Positions 21,846 to 34,945 of a stretch of 64,000 bases of DNA are shown piece by piece. Position numbers and translations under genes: made by a program. The DNA is from Allodiplogaster sudhausi. Its lineage: Eukaryota > Nematoda > Chromadorea > Rhabditida > Diplogasteridae. How positions within the stretch are numbered: position 1 is the stretch's first letter; every line of letters starts with the position of its first letter. The notes beneath the pieces are model-generated. The model saw only the letters and a list, made by a program, of their open reading frames with translations, did no database searches and had not been told where the DNA came from. Location of the stretch: the NCBI GenBank assembly GCA_945643635.1, contig CALZFC010000090.1, positions 821,501-885,500 of the forward strand. The letters run 5' to 3'.

Positions 21846-24800
21846 TCATAGAAATAGTCGCCGACCGAGTCCACGGTCGAAGGCGTCCTTCTCGAGGATG
21901 GCCTCGGCCACCACCTTCACGCCCTCCCACGTCTCGCGCGCCGTCGGCAGCAGCTCCGACTCGTCCAGGATGAAGCCGTTCCAATCTGCAAAAGGGCCAA
22001 TCCTCTTCTGCCTGCTTGGATAATCGGAATTCAATATCATTTTCATCTCGCCAGAAGAAAAATAATAAAATAAAATAATATAAATGTCAGAAATTTAATT
22101 GTTTTTTTGCTGATCTTTCATAAATCCAGGCATCGGCGCCACAAAATATATGCAGATAAATACCAACTCCGCTCTTCTGGCCGCAGCTCGATGAGATAGA
22201 CGTACTTGACCTTGGCCGTCATCTTGACCCAATCTTCAGAGCCACCGGATGCTGGGTCTGTAAAAAAATAGTAATATTTGGTCCTTATTCCAACGAGATT
22301 TTTGGGCTTCCGATGATGCCGGAAATAGAAAAAGAAAGATTTATTTAAAATCCTAACATAGAGTGTCGGCTCCACTGCCCACAATGTACTTGGTGCCGTA
22401 CATTTTCTCGAGCGCCTTGGTGGCCTTCTTCGCCACACGATACTACAAACATACAGGGTTTTGGTGATAAACAAGAATCGACTACCATCAATTAAAAGTT
22501 ACCTGAAGTTGCGACACTTTAAATTTCTCGGTCTTTGTGTCAGGTAAAAGGGCGCGAATTCATGACTGATATTTTTACTTTTTAAGAAGGTCTAATCCAG
22601 TAATTTCCATAATTGAAAATAGTATCGGTCGAAAATAAACTTTAAAAATGATTCTAGAATAATCACCAGATCGTCGACATCCGACGGATAGGCATCCCTC
22701 CGATGTCCGTACGAGTGGATCCAGATCTGCGAGTAGGTGTGCAGAGTGATGTAGCCGGTCAGGCGGTTACTGTAGCGGCGAGAGAGGATCCCGTCGCGGA
22801 CCGCGCTCAAAGAGGTACATTTTCTTCATTTTATCGATTATCTTAATTCAAATTGGCTGTATCAATGAGTTGGATACAAAACAATTTTGTGCCATCGAAA
22901 ACTCAGAAGATGTTTCTGTTAAAGTTGTTATGCACAACTTTAGTGAGTTTAAATGAGTAATACACCTAAATAATATAAAACAAAATTCCCTGATAAATTT
23001 AATTTCTTTTCACGATGACTAAATTGATGCCCACCGTGACTCTGGCTCGCTGAAGGCCGCCTTTCCTTGGTAGATCTCCGAGCAAGGATCGTCGCTGGAG
23101 CCACTCTCTGGAAGCAAGTGCAAGAAGTTACATACATATTTGGCTGTTTTCATTTTGGGTCCAAAGATCCTTGGCTAGTTCAGGGTTCAGATTATCTTCC
23201 CAAAATATAGAAAGTCAACTCGATTACTTTAATACATGTCATTTCCACTGTTCGCACCTCGAAAGTGGAAGTCAAAGTTGCGGTTGAGATCAACGCCTCT
23301 GCAGCAGCGTCGGCGGCCCCAGTCGTCCTTGCGGCAAATCATCTCCGAACGATTCTTGCGCCACATGCGAACCTCGAATGAGCATTGTGGATATGTATGT
23401 ACAGTAAATTTAAACATATACATATGTACATGTATTATATGCCTTTATGGTTTTCGCGGGGAAGATACCGTGTGTCAACATTGGTTTTTTAAAGGATTAA
23501 TATTGATAACACTCGTGCTTTCTAGAAGAGTACGCGCTAACGTGCGGATTCGTTGAAGAGCGCGTGAACTCGTAGCCATCGGGATTGGCGACCGGAATAA
23601 TGACGAATGTGATGGATTCAAGAAACTTTCTAATCTCCGGCTCTTGGCTGCGTGAAGTCAGCTGAAATTAATTAATATTTCCCCCTTGCATCATTCCTTC
23701 TTTTGCCTGGTGCCAGGTACATTCACATTATGGCTAGACTAATTAAAGCCCCATACAAGGCGGTGGAACGGTGGAAGAAGTTTGGTATGTGAATGAGATA
23801 GAATGGTTAGAGAGAGAGAGATACAGAGAGACAGAGAGAGAGAGACAAAGAGAGAGAGAGACAGAGAGAGAAAGAGAAAGAAAGATGGAATTAAAGTGAT
23901 GTGACATTGAGATCAAGGACAAGCAACATCGTCTGGGTACGCGCGTTCTCTTCGATTGGATTACTTGAATAGATCAATTAGTTACTTCCATGGTAACATT
24001 ATGTACCTGCCGCGACAAGATTACACAGTTCTCGTGAATACGTGGGTGGGTGAGGAGAAACGGAAAAGTGGGCGAAAACAGATTAGATTCGGCAAAAACA
24101 TGGCAAATTGTCAGTGAGAGATAATCGAAGTTGGAGAAGAGAAGAAGGGAAAACCTGATGAATAAAGTAGAGCGCCGTGTGCGGTGCCGCCCACTCTCTC
24201 GCATGCATGCCCGCGTCGATCCAGAAGACCTTGCTAGTCTCGCGATTCAGACCGATCTGGAATATGCAAATTTATATTAGAAATATGCAAATTTATATTC
24301 AGACCGATCTGGGGCATGCAAATTTATATTCAGTCCCATGTAAAATATGCAAATTTACATTCAGACCAATCTGGAATATGCAGATTTATATTCAGACTGA
24401 TATGAATATGCAAATTAACATTCAGACCGATCTGGAATATATGCTCATTTTAGGTTTAGATTAATCGTTTAATCATTTTAAAACTATATGGGTATTTACG
24501 ATTGGTGGGTGGAAAAATCAGGGTATTTACCATTAGTTGAGGAAGAAAAAAGATATATAAACGACTTTTCTCTTCAACCTCAATGCCGTCGATCGAGCGT
24601 CCCTCGTGAGTGGTGCCGATCGACGTGAGCTGCACAAGATGCGGGAAGTCGCGCGCGAGATTTCGCAGCCAACGCTGCATCGACGAGTACGAGCCGTATC
24701 TAACAATAAGAAAAGTCATTGTTATTGTGGGTTCTTGTTTTAAACACACTTAAAAATATACCAAAAAAATAAGATGCTGCAAACTAAAATTTTGCAGATT

Positions 24801-25414
24801 CTGTCACACGATAAAAGAAAATGTGATTATTCATCTCTTTGCCATATCTCGTGGTGGAAAACTTATTGCCAAACCAGCGTTTTGATACTTTTTTGCTCCT
24901 TAAGAAATGACAACACTTGGAATATTTTGAAAGTAATGGCTAAACGGAAAAATGAAGAAAGAAATAAAAAAACAAATTAACCGTCTAAAGTCATAGGACG
25001 ATGAGGAGTCATCGTGGAGCCAGCTGAAGAAACGAGTCGCCGGCTTCTTCTCCTTTGCAATGATCAGCCTGTAATGGTAAAGAAGCTAAGAGAATCCTGA
25101 ATATTACTACTATTTATTATTAATTATATTTTGTATATTCCGACAAAAGTTTTTAGTTCCATTGATGTCTTTTCCATGCTGACCCCCATGTCCCTTCCAA
25201 TTATGCCCAAAACACTCTCGATCACGCATCGATGGCTACTGATCGGTCGCAAGTCAAGAGTGTTTTTCTCTCTTTTCATTCTACCCTGGTCTCTCACTCT
25301 CTCATGTCCCACTCCCTCTCCCTTTCATTCTCTCTCTATCTCTATCTCTTCCTCTTCCTCTATCTCTCTCTTCATCTTCCTCTCTCTTCCTCTTCCTCTA
25401 TCTCTCTCTTCATC

Positions 25415-25455
<41 letters not shown>

Positions 25456-28400
25456 ATCATCGTTCTACCTCGCCTACACAAGTGCATTCCATCTCGATTG
25501 AGCTTGATAAGCAGTAAACTGGTTACGAATTGTTCACGCATCTATAATTGTCACAAGACTGTTTGATCAAATGTTAATTGTCCCGACATCTTTTTTATTT
25601 GTCACCCTAGCCAGACCTCAGAAAACACAGAGAGAGAGAAGATACATTCGTACTCGATTGCACCACTCCCAGCTATTGTTTTGCTAATCGGTTCTCTCAA
25701 TTCCCCATATCTTGCTGAAAATGATTGTGAATCTTTTTTTGCTGCTACACAAAAAGGTTTCATATTCGTCATGAGAAATGAGTGAATGTAAGAATTTTCT
25801 ATAGTGAACATTGTTAAAACAATGCTAGAGCGAAGGCTTTTTTTTTGCTGGTTGCGAATACCAGGAAATACCTGTTCCAATCGCGCCTTGAAAAATAGGC
25901 GAAACCGCAAGATAGAGAGTGAAACTGAGAGAGATAGAGATAGAGAGAGAAAAAAATTGAGGGAGAGAGAGTGGGAGAGAGCTGCCGAGAAGAAGATGGT
26001 GCGCGAGAGGGAAGTGAAAAAGAGGTTTCATGTGGTGAATCGCCTCGGGGCAGCTGAGGTGGCTCTGCTAGAGATGTAGAGGGGAAAGCCTTTCAAAGAA
26101 AGAGACGCTTTTGCTATCCGCTGCCGTTTTCTTGAGTGTAATGTGCTGTAGTGCTTGGCGGTAACAGCCGAAAACTGATTGTCACCTTTTTAGACTCTTA
26201 CTGCGAAGGTCGAGAGATCGGCGAAGGAGAGAGAGAGGAGGAAAGAGAGAGTGAGAGAGAGAGAGAGTAGGATAGAGAGAAAGAGGAAGAACGAGAAGGA
26301 GAGAGTGAAAGGAAAAGAGATGAATCACAATCAGTAGCAGGAAAGAAGTTTGACGGCTGTTAGAAACGATGAGCATTTCAATCGTCATGAGGCCAAGTGC
26401 ACACGAGAAATACAAAGCTGCATGTTTAAAACGCCGCATATTTTCGAGCAAGAAACGGGAAGTTCTTAGAGCCAAAAATATTCGAAAAGAAGACTACAGA
26501 GAGTTTCTAGCCCGTTTTAGAATAAGTAAATAATAAAAAGAGTCAACAAAAATCAATTTAAAATGAATGAAATAAAAAGAAGAAAATAAAAATTCCACCC
26601 CGACCTCTCGACATCTTCAATGGTGCGTGTCACGGGCACCTTGATGCGATCGAGGAACGGCAGAATGACTTCGGCCGTCCGCGCCTCCATCATCACATCC
26701 CAGAAGCCGCCGCCTTCATGAGGCGTCTTCCAAAAGTCAAGCTGAAAAAAAAGCATTCCAAAATTAAAATAGCTTTTTTTTTTATATTTCTAATACACCT
26801 ATTTATTTATAATACATAAACATGTTTTTCCTCTAACATTTAGTCAATCCCATTCTCTTCAGTTTTAAGCTACTTTTTTTTTTAAATAAATCGTAGCCAT
26901 ACGTTGCTAGATAAGAAAGCATTGCATAGATAATTGTGACGAATCGTCAACAAATTGTTTTGGAGAGAGAAAAATCTCCGTCCCTATTGTTTCAGTCTTA
27001 CTGTTTTTGTCTCGCTTGTAGTAGAGTGACCTTGACATGGACGACGAGAAAATTCAATCAACCCATACTTTTATGCCTTCCACCAGACTGTTTTCCTTTC
27101 TTCTTCTTCTTCTTCTTCCTCTCTACAGTCATCTTTTATCTCTCAACCCTCACCCTTGAAATGTATACAATCACAGTTTTTATGGTTAGCATGTTGATAA
27201 GAGCCAAGACGAAGTGTAGATAGACCCACCAAGAACTTACATACATATGTATTATTGTTTACCACAGGAATCAAACTGAATACATTTCTGCTGACCATCT
27301 GTGACTCTCTTCACTTATTTTTTTTTACTTTTTACGACTTGCACTTTTTATAGTACTTACTAGCTTTGCAGACCAGTAACCTACTTACGTACTTCCTACG
27401 CAAGAAAAAGGTGAGCAAAAGGTTAGGGGTAAAGAAGACATTTTTGGAATGGTGGAGAAAATGAGAAGGAGAGAACGAGAGCAAGCAAGAGAGAGGGAGA
27501 GAGAAAGAGTGAGAGAGAGAGAGATCGAAGGCGATTAACACAGCATCTATGCCGACAATAATGAACATCGATATGTAAGGGGAGAAGCCTTTTTTGCACT
27601 GCCATGTGCTGCTAGAGCGATTTAGCTATTCGTTCGCCGATTGACATTGGGCTCTAGGTTGGAGGGAAGAAATGACGAGAGAGAGACAGGGAGAGAGAGA
27701 GAGTGGGAGGAAAGAGTGCAAGAAAGACTGTGAGAGATAGAGATAGAGAGAGAAAGAGAGTGAGAGAGAGAAATCTAGGGAGGCAGTGAGATATAGAGAG
27801 AAGGAAGAAAGAAAGTGGCTAATGTGGCAGAAAGGGTTGGGCAAGAAGAGAGCAGAAGAAAGTGATCGGGGGGGGGGGAAAGAGTGACATGTTAAGAGGA
27901 CAGAATTTGATGAGCATAAAAGACTGGAGGGAGACATCCCCCACTCACTCACTCACTGACAATGAGCGTCCTGAAAGACAAGTGAAAGTGGAGATGAGAA
28001 GTCTTGTTGGGTGACAAGGGCCAGTTGGAAAGGTTCACGTTATGATGTATCGAAATAATCACCGTTTTTTTTATCCGCAGGATTGTTCGGAGCATTATAA
28101 TGGATACGGAAGAAGAAATTTATTCCCAACTGTTTCGATATGAGCGAGAAAAATAATAAAAGGAAGGAGAAAGTCGGAGTGGAAGGGAGTGAGTGAGAAA
28201 GTGAGAGAGCGAGAGTGAAAGAGAGAGTGTGAGAGAGATAACAATAAGCTGAACAATGTTTTAGGCACATTTTCTTTGAGACTCATATGCTGACAAGAGC
28301 CATGACGGTAATGGAATGAGAGTGTTATGTGTAATGGTGGTTGGCGAACACTAAGAAAGAAAGAGAGGGAAATGAGAGTGTGAGAGAGAGGAAGAGAGAG

Positions 28401-29270
28401 ATAAAAAGTAATCAGAGACAGAGATAGAGATGAAGACTTCAGGAGTAGTATATTTAAGACATCAATGTTGAAGAATACAGTCTGAAGTGTTGCACCACCC
28501 GGATGAATAAGTGGATTATTATTCGTTCATTCGGAACACCCCTCCATTTTTCTACCGGCCAAGTGGCAAACGGGGTCGTGTTGAAGATGTGGAAGAAGAT
28601 GGCCGTTGCGGAAAGAAAGCAAAACACGGTTAGGGATGATGGCCTCATGACAGGCTTGGAGATGAACACAAGGAATGCTCTCTTCTTCCCTTCTCTCTCC
28701 TCTCTGACTCCCCTTCTCTCTCTCTCTCTCTCTCTCTTGTTTTACTGTCAGCAGAAAGATCTTGCCGGACTGGGAGATCGCCTTTTCACCACTTACTTTG
28801 TACAGTTGTGCATGTACAAAAATCGAATGCTAGCGCACAAAAAAAATGTAGCAATCACAGTTCTGATAAACGGATTTATTTTCAACTGTCTGAACCCCAA
28901 ATTCGGAGCTAGACCTTTTTATTTCAAATTTGATGTGCCACTTCTAGAAACATTATATTTCTTCTTTCGAATTTTTAAAAAGGAATTAATAATAAAAGAA
29001 AAGATAAATTTTGTCTTTCGAATACACCCAAAAACGAATCCAAAAGCTGCATCATGCCTTGAGCTGCGACGCGTTGTCGTAGAGCTGCTCGATGGCCAGC
29101 TTGGCGCGGTCGTCCTTGGGCTGCAGGCGGTAGACGCCGAAGACGCGACGGGGCAGTTCTGTGGCATTTGAGGCGGCCACCGACTTGTCGCCTTCGAGAA
29201 GGCCGAGTGACAAAGAAGGGAGCGCGACGAGGAGGGATGCTATGCTAGCATACCATGCTTGCAAACGCAT
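21846..29270 (-). CDS. Secreted M14A zinc carboxypeptidase without ShKT domain (CP2)
   Basis: Twelve phase-consistent exons (minus): 29058-29270, 26605-26741, 24982-25068, 24579-24699, 24155-24256, 23542-23661, 23258-23372, 23035-23107, 22667-22805, 22358-22442, 22168-22257, 21846-21985; 473 aa. Seen: signal peptide (ASIASLLVALPSLSLG), propeptide with LDFWKTP, zinc ligands H204/E207 (MHAREW) and H345 (TLHTYSQIW), N290/R291 (GVDLNRNFD), Tyr398, and catalytic E421 (LIELRP). The residue aligned to S1' position 255 is Glu405 (GGSEDW), which favours basic C-terminal residues, as Asp255 does in carboxypeptidase B (inference). Unlike its neighbours it stops soon after the peptidase domain, ending GRRLFL. 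Intron 1 (2.3 kb) begins with a GC donor; introns 1 and 2 are filled with GA/CT microsatellites. The acceptor of exon 5 sits in a minisatellite. Confidence 0.92.
24248..24440 (-). repeat. 31-bp minisatellite containing a 3' splice site of CP2
   Basis: Six full or partial copies of a roughly 31-bp unit. Read in the gene's sense, each unit has AATATAAATTTGCATATTCCAG followed by ATCGGTCTG when its two parts are taken in order; the latter nine bases are the start of exon 5. Copies at 24248, 24300, 24362 and 24423 keep a CCAG acceptor; those at 24331 and 24393 have lost it. Confidence 0.75.
25069..26604. repeat. CP2 intron 2, microsatellite-rich
   Basis: 25316-25452 is (CT)n with CTTCCT interruptions on plus; 25915-25980 and 26218-26310 are GA-rich on plus. 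No exon or conserved frame was seen on either strand. Confidence 0.6.
26742..29057. repeat. CP2 intron 1, microsatellite-rich
   Basis: GA-rich blocks on plus at 27470-27525, 27675-27800, 28190-28240 and 28375-28430, a run of ten G at about 27869-27878, and a (CT)n block at 28715-28738. The 222-codon plus frame at 28503-29171 overlaps CP2 exon 1 antisense and has no family features. Confidence 0.6.
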
Positions 29271-29723
29271 GGTGATGAGAGAGAGGAGGTCGAACTATGG
29301 GAATAGAACGATCCGAAAGAGGGGTGGTGGGTTGAGGGGTGGCTGAGGTTAGGCCCAAGGGGTGGCACGAGTGTGTGTGTGTGAGCTGGCACGACGACCT
29401 TCGACACGGTCGCTCTGCCCTCTCGGCTGTGCTGCTCTCGTCTCGTCTCTCTCGTCTCTCTCGTTTCTCTCTCTCTAAGGTCGAGTAAGGCAAGGAGGGC
29501 AGAGAGAGAAAAGATGGAGAGTGAGGGGGTATGCAATGTGTGATGATGGCCTCCTCCTCCTCCTCCTCTTGGTGCTCCCCACCAACAAAACTTTCAAGGG
29601 CCCATCAAGGCCCCGCCCACTTTGGCATGGGGGGGTGCAGAGGTGCTCCACTCTTTCCACCGTCTAAAAGATATGCCAACGGCCACACAAGAAAGCGAAA
29701 GCGCCCATAGGCAGATAAGGTGA

Positions 29724-29770
<47 letters not shown>

Positions 29771-30914
29771 AAGAAGAAAGTAATGCAAGTACGTCACAGG
29801 GAGAGAGCAGCAAAGACGGAAAGAGAATGAGAGAAATAGAGAAAGAGAGAGAGAGTTTGAGAAGATCCATAAAGTTTAGCTGAGATATCGCAGAATTTAT
29901 GATCGTCTTAAAAAGGCAATCAATCTTCTTATCATATCTAACAGATTTTGTTGAATTCGGTCTTTATCCTTATTTTGATTCGCCGAGGGCGTGAAAACTA
30001 CCCAGCTGACAATGAGTGAGATAAAAGCTTGGCCAATAATCTGTTTAAAAAGTAATTTCCTTTTTTCTAGTCAAAAACTGGCCTCGAGAGAGATCACATA
30101 ATTTATTCGTGTTCTTAAAGTAGTATTTTGACGGCGTCTCGGTTGATGTGTACGAAAGCCACGTATGCAGAAGGGGATGAAGAGACTTCGGAACGAGTTC
30201 ACCCGAATAGAAGGGGAAGCGTCAAATCAAATGACAAGAGAAGAAGAAGAAAACAATACATATTCAACGGTTTCGAGCGTTCAAAGCAATCATAAAACAT
30301 AAAAGGAGCCAAAACTCAATCTTGACTTCGCGCCCTTTTGCGTGACAAAAGGACGGGAGAGCATGTGGTTTAGAGAGACGTGACTACAATGGTCAGGAAA
30401 AATAACGTTTGAGTTTCGTGCTTCTTTAAAAGAACACAATCAGAGACAACAAATTCGGGGGAATGCCAGGTGCAATCACTCATATCTTTGCGTGATTTCC
30501 CGAGGAAGAGGCAGTCGGCAAAAGAAAAGCAAAACAAAGAACATAAACTGGCATGGGAAAAGTTGACATACATATTATAATAGTTTCTATAACACGAGGT
30601 CTTTCTGATAAGTCTATAAAACTGGTCATTCTGGTAATTTTCATCAGAAAGCCGTTATATAATGGTTGAAGCTAGGCAATTCCTAGTGGATTAGTTCAAA
30701 GTAGACAGTGGTAACAAAGTTTGCAATGATATGTGTGTATGTGTTCATTCATTAAAGGGTTCTAATAATCTTGCGTACGAAGTGTTCACATAATTTCCGG
30801 TCGTGCATCTTTTCAAGTCAAACAAGTACGACTTTCACACTTCTCACTCTTCTTCGCACAACTCAAGAGAATTGGCATCTTCTAAAGCTACATGTTCAGA
30901 TGACGTCACAATCA
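29271..30914. promoter_or_regulatory. Upstream region of CP2 and 3' flank of CP3
   Basis: 1.6 kb between the CP2 start codon and the CP3 stop codon on the same strand. A (GA)n tract occupies 29729-29762. No TATA box is evident and no gene was recognised. Confidence 0.45.
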
Positions 30915-33900
30915 TCATCGTCCAGTTGTCACTGTGCAGACGCCGCAGGACGCAGGGCACCGTTCGCGCATCTCTGGCCAGCTGTCGCATGCGCCGCCGG
31001 CGGCCCAGCTAAAATAGGAAAGAAATTATAAAAAAAAAATTTCTACTTTTTCACATAAAAAAACAAACCTGTCTTATAAAGGTTATTGCCTTTGAAAAAA
31101 ATTTTTTTTTTGTCTGCAAGATTCAAAGGAAATGAAGGATCATGCAGTAAATTGTTTTGGTTTTGGCGTTTTATTTAAAAAAAAAAAGTATGAAAAGAAC
31201 AATATAGCACCTAGCACAAAGGGAGTCGTGGTCCCGGCAGTCGGGCGGCACCGTCGTGGTGTGCGGCGTCGCGCGAGGGGGCGCGCGCGCAATGTGCCCC
31301 GTGACAGGTGGCGCGGGAGAGGCTGCCAGCTGAGCAGTCAACGTCTGCGCGCCGATCACCTTCATCGCCTCCCAGGTCTCGCGCGCCGTTGGAAGGATCT
31401 GGAAGTTGAGGCAAATTGAAGTGTTCAAAAGAAGGCTTCTTTAGATCCTGCTTAAAGCAACAAGAAGGCAAACTGAAATAGCTATCTGTCGAAGCATAAA
31501 AGGGGACACGAAGCTCAAACGAAATCTATGGATATATGTATGTATATTTGAATTTTTCTGACTCACGTCTCTCTAAATCAAGTGCACTCTCGACCTTGCT
31601 CACCCATCATGAGCGTATTTCATATTGATGTATTTACTCCTTTGAATGCTCGAACGAGTCATTTAAAAGAACGGCTAATGGATGTACATAAATAGTCTTG
31701 CCTGATTCTCCGGAAGCAGGAAGCCATCCCAGACTTGCTCCTCGGGCCTCAACTCGAAGAGATAAGAATACTTGACGCGTCCTTTGCCCTTTGCCCAGTC
31801 TTCACTGCCGCCCGATGCTGGATCTACAAGGAAGGAAAGGATTTTAAAAGAAGATGATTATTAAGACGAAAAGAAGATGTTTGGAATAAATTAATCTTTT
31901 GTTTAACATTTAATCGAGATTTCATGAAGAACCTTTCGCATTTCTTGCCTAACAATTAGTTTGAGAAAATTTCCAGAAAGGAAAAAAACGGTGCTAACAG
32001 AGAGTGTCGGCGCCCGTGCCGACCTTGTACGCGGTGCCGTACATGTTGCGGAGGGCTTGCGCAGCGGAGAGAGCTGTCGATCGCTGAATCGAGCGGTTTT
32101 CGGGAGTTAGGAAGATATTTAAAGGAGCACGAAACACAATCGATATCTAATTAAATTTTCCTGACTGTTATAGTCGCGTCTCTCTAAATCACATGCTCAC
32201 TCGCGGAAAAAAGCGCGAATTCACGAGACAGTTTTTGGCTCCTTTAAATAAAAATGTCTCGAACCAGTTCGTCGAGGTCGTTCGAGTACGTGCGAACTTG
32301 ATGCCCGAATGGATACATGAGAATCTGCGAGTAGGAGTGGAGTGTGATGAAGGTGGTGATCTGGTGCGTCGCGAGGAAGTCGCGCACGGCGCGCGTCTCC
32401 GGCTCGGAGAAGGCGAACGCTCCCTGATACAGTAAGAACATTGTAAATCGACAAGAATATAAAATATGCTCATTTTTCTTACAATAAGACAATAACAGAC
32501 GGAATATGGTAGAATAATTAAAAGTATTATAAGTAGAATGGAAGCATTCAGTGCAATACAAAAGGATGTGCATTGGTGAATGGTAAATAACTTGAAAAAA
32601 ATGCTCCAACCTGATAGATCTCCGAGCATGGATCGGTAGAAGAGCCGACCTGGAAGCAAGTAAACTTACAGATATAGTATCGTACAATAAAAATGCATAT
32701 TCGGCTTTTCATGCTAATTTTGTAACATACATATTTGCATATGTGAATATTCTGTGAAATAATTCTTTTTAATCTAGTGTCTCCTAATCGCAACTTCTAA
32801 AGAAAGGTAGAAAGAAAACAAGCTTGAACCTGTCCGAAGAACCAGTCAAAGTTGCGGTTGAGATCGACGCCCTGGCAGCATTGCGTCCTCGGAGCTTGAA
32901 GGAAACCCAGAAATTCGCCTCAAAACGGAGAAATGCCCCCCTCGAAAAGTGCTACTGTTAATACACACTAGTCTAAAAACTGTTCGAAAGTACTGTTATT
33001 TTTTGAAAATTTATTTGAATTTTACCCTTTCATAGCAGAGATAAAAATTCCCTATTACTTTGTTATATTTAACTTTTTTAAGGGTTAAGCAGAGGACTAA
33101 CCGTTGCTGACCTGCGTACAACGCGCGGGTGATTTGTTCTTGCGCCAAAGGCGAATCTGAATAGAATTAACCCATTATTAGGCAAACTAAAATACATACA
33201 TATTTGCTTAAATTATTTTTCAAAAAAGCTAACTAAATAAAAAATATTTCGAAATTTTGCATATTCAACCGCTGTGTCCTAGCAATAATAGAATCTGATA
33301 TTTTTGATGATTGTGATATCCGATGTACCTCTGGATCGGTGCTGCTGCGCGAGTACTCGTAGCCGTCCGGGTTGAGCAGCGGCACGAGATACCAGTCGAG
33401 GTGGTCGACGAAGCGGCGGATCAGCGGATCTTGGTCGTAGCCGTTGATCAGCTGCAAGGTGATTACGCAGTGGTTGATGAGAAAATTTTGAAGTATGTAT
33501 GTAGGAGTAATCTAATCTATCTGTGTAAATAATATAATTGAATGTTTATATAATAAATAATATATAAACAATTTAAAAAAATTTATATATACAAATGTTA
33601 TTATTTTTATAGAATAAAAAAGTAAAATTAGGTGAACCTGATGAATGAAGTAGAGAACCGTAGAAGGAGACACCCATTCTCGCGCATGAATCCCACCGTC
33701 GACCCAGACCGCTCGCTTGGGTCCAGGGATTCGCTTATTAGTAATCTCAATTTTTGGTGCTATTTAATAAATTAATTCGTTTATGCAATAAACTTAGTTA
33801 CTTTAGAATGCTGATAAAACACAAAAGTAATACATATTTACATATGTATTTGTACAATAGTAGTTTAGAATCGATTTAATTACGTATATTCAGCTCACTT

Positions 33901-34886
33901 TCCTCCCTTCATTGCTCATTTTCAGTCCTTCTTCGTCTATACTCGCATTTTCACTCTCGCTCTCATCTCTCTCTCATTCTCTTAATTACTCTTTCCGCTC
34001 TGTCATATGATCAGCAATCCTCTTTGAGTGAACGTCACAGCTTCCTGTTTCGTAACGCATTACAGTTCTGTGCTATCACACCCTCATCATCCATGCCTAT
34101 TTTCGCTCTATGCTTTATCTCTCTCTCTCTTCCTTTCTCATTTTCTCTCTCACTCTTTCTCTCAATCTCTCTTTCTCTCAACCCCTTCCACCCTTTAATT
34201 CTCTCCAGCTGGCTGCTGATCATCTCAAGGCATTCCAGCTTTCCGCACAACGTTTTACAGTTCCGCCGTTCTCTGTTCAGCCAGCCAACATCCATTTCTC
34301 TTTCTCTTCTGCCTCTTCTATCTTCATTCCTCCGTTCTTAATCTTCCTAACAGTAAGGGTGATTAATAGTCCTCCAAAAAAGGGGTTCTTTCTCATTTAT
34401 CCGTCTGCTCTCCTGTGCTCTTTAGTCATTGATTTAGTCATTGACCTCTTGTATTCACCGATTCATCTCCCTGAGCATTGGAGGAATATTGAGAATATTC
34501 AATTTCACGAAATGACAATAAGCTAGCTGAGAGCTTTGTTGACATAGAAAATTGCTATAGCACCAAAACGGAATGAGGAATTTGGCTGAATGAAAGGGGA
34601 AGAGGAAAAGGAAGAGCAACCAACAGTGACAATGAGAGAAGGAAAAAGATGCTGTGGGATAGAGAGAGAGATAGGGGAGAGAGAAAAGGAGAAAAGAAGA
34701 GAGTGAGAGTGAGAGAGCGAAAGAGAAAGCGGGAGAAAGCGTGAGAGAAATAATATGCACAGAAATTGTGACGGCGTGTTTGTTTAAGGACTTTAGACTG
34801 CACCCTTGACCGCTGCTCTTTCCATTTCTCTCTCTCCGTTTCTCACCCTCTATTTCTCTCTTCCGCTCCTCTCTCTCTTTCTCTCC

Positions 34887-34945
<59 letters not shown>

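Noticed and set aside
28503..29171. 222-codon plus frame
   Set aside because: Antisense to CP2 exon 1 and intron 1, includes a CT microsatellite, and has no recognisable family features.
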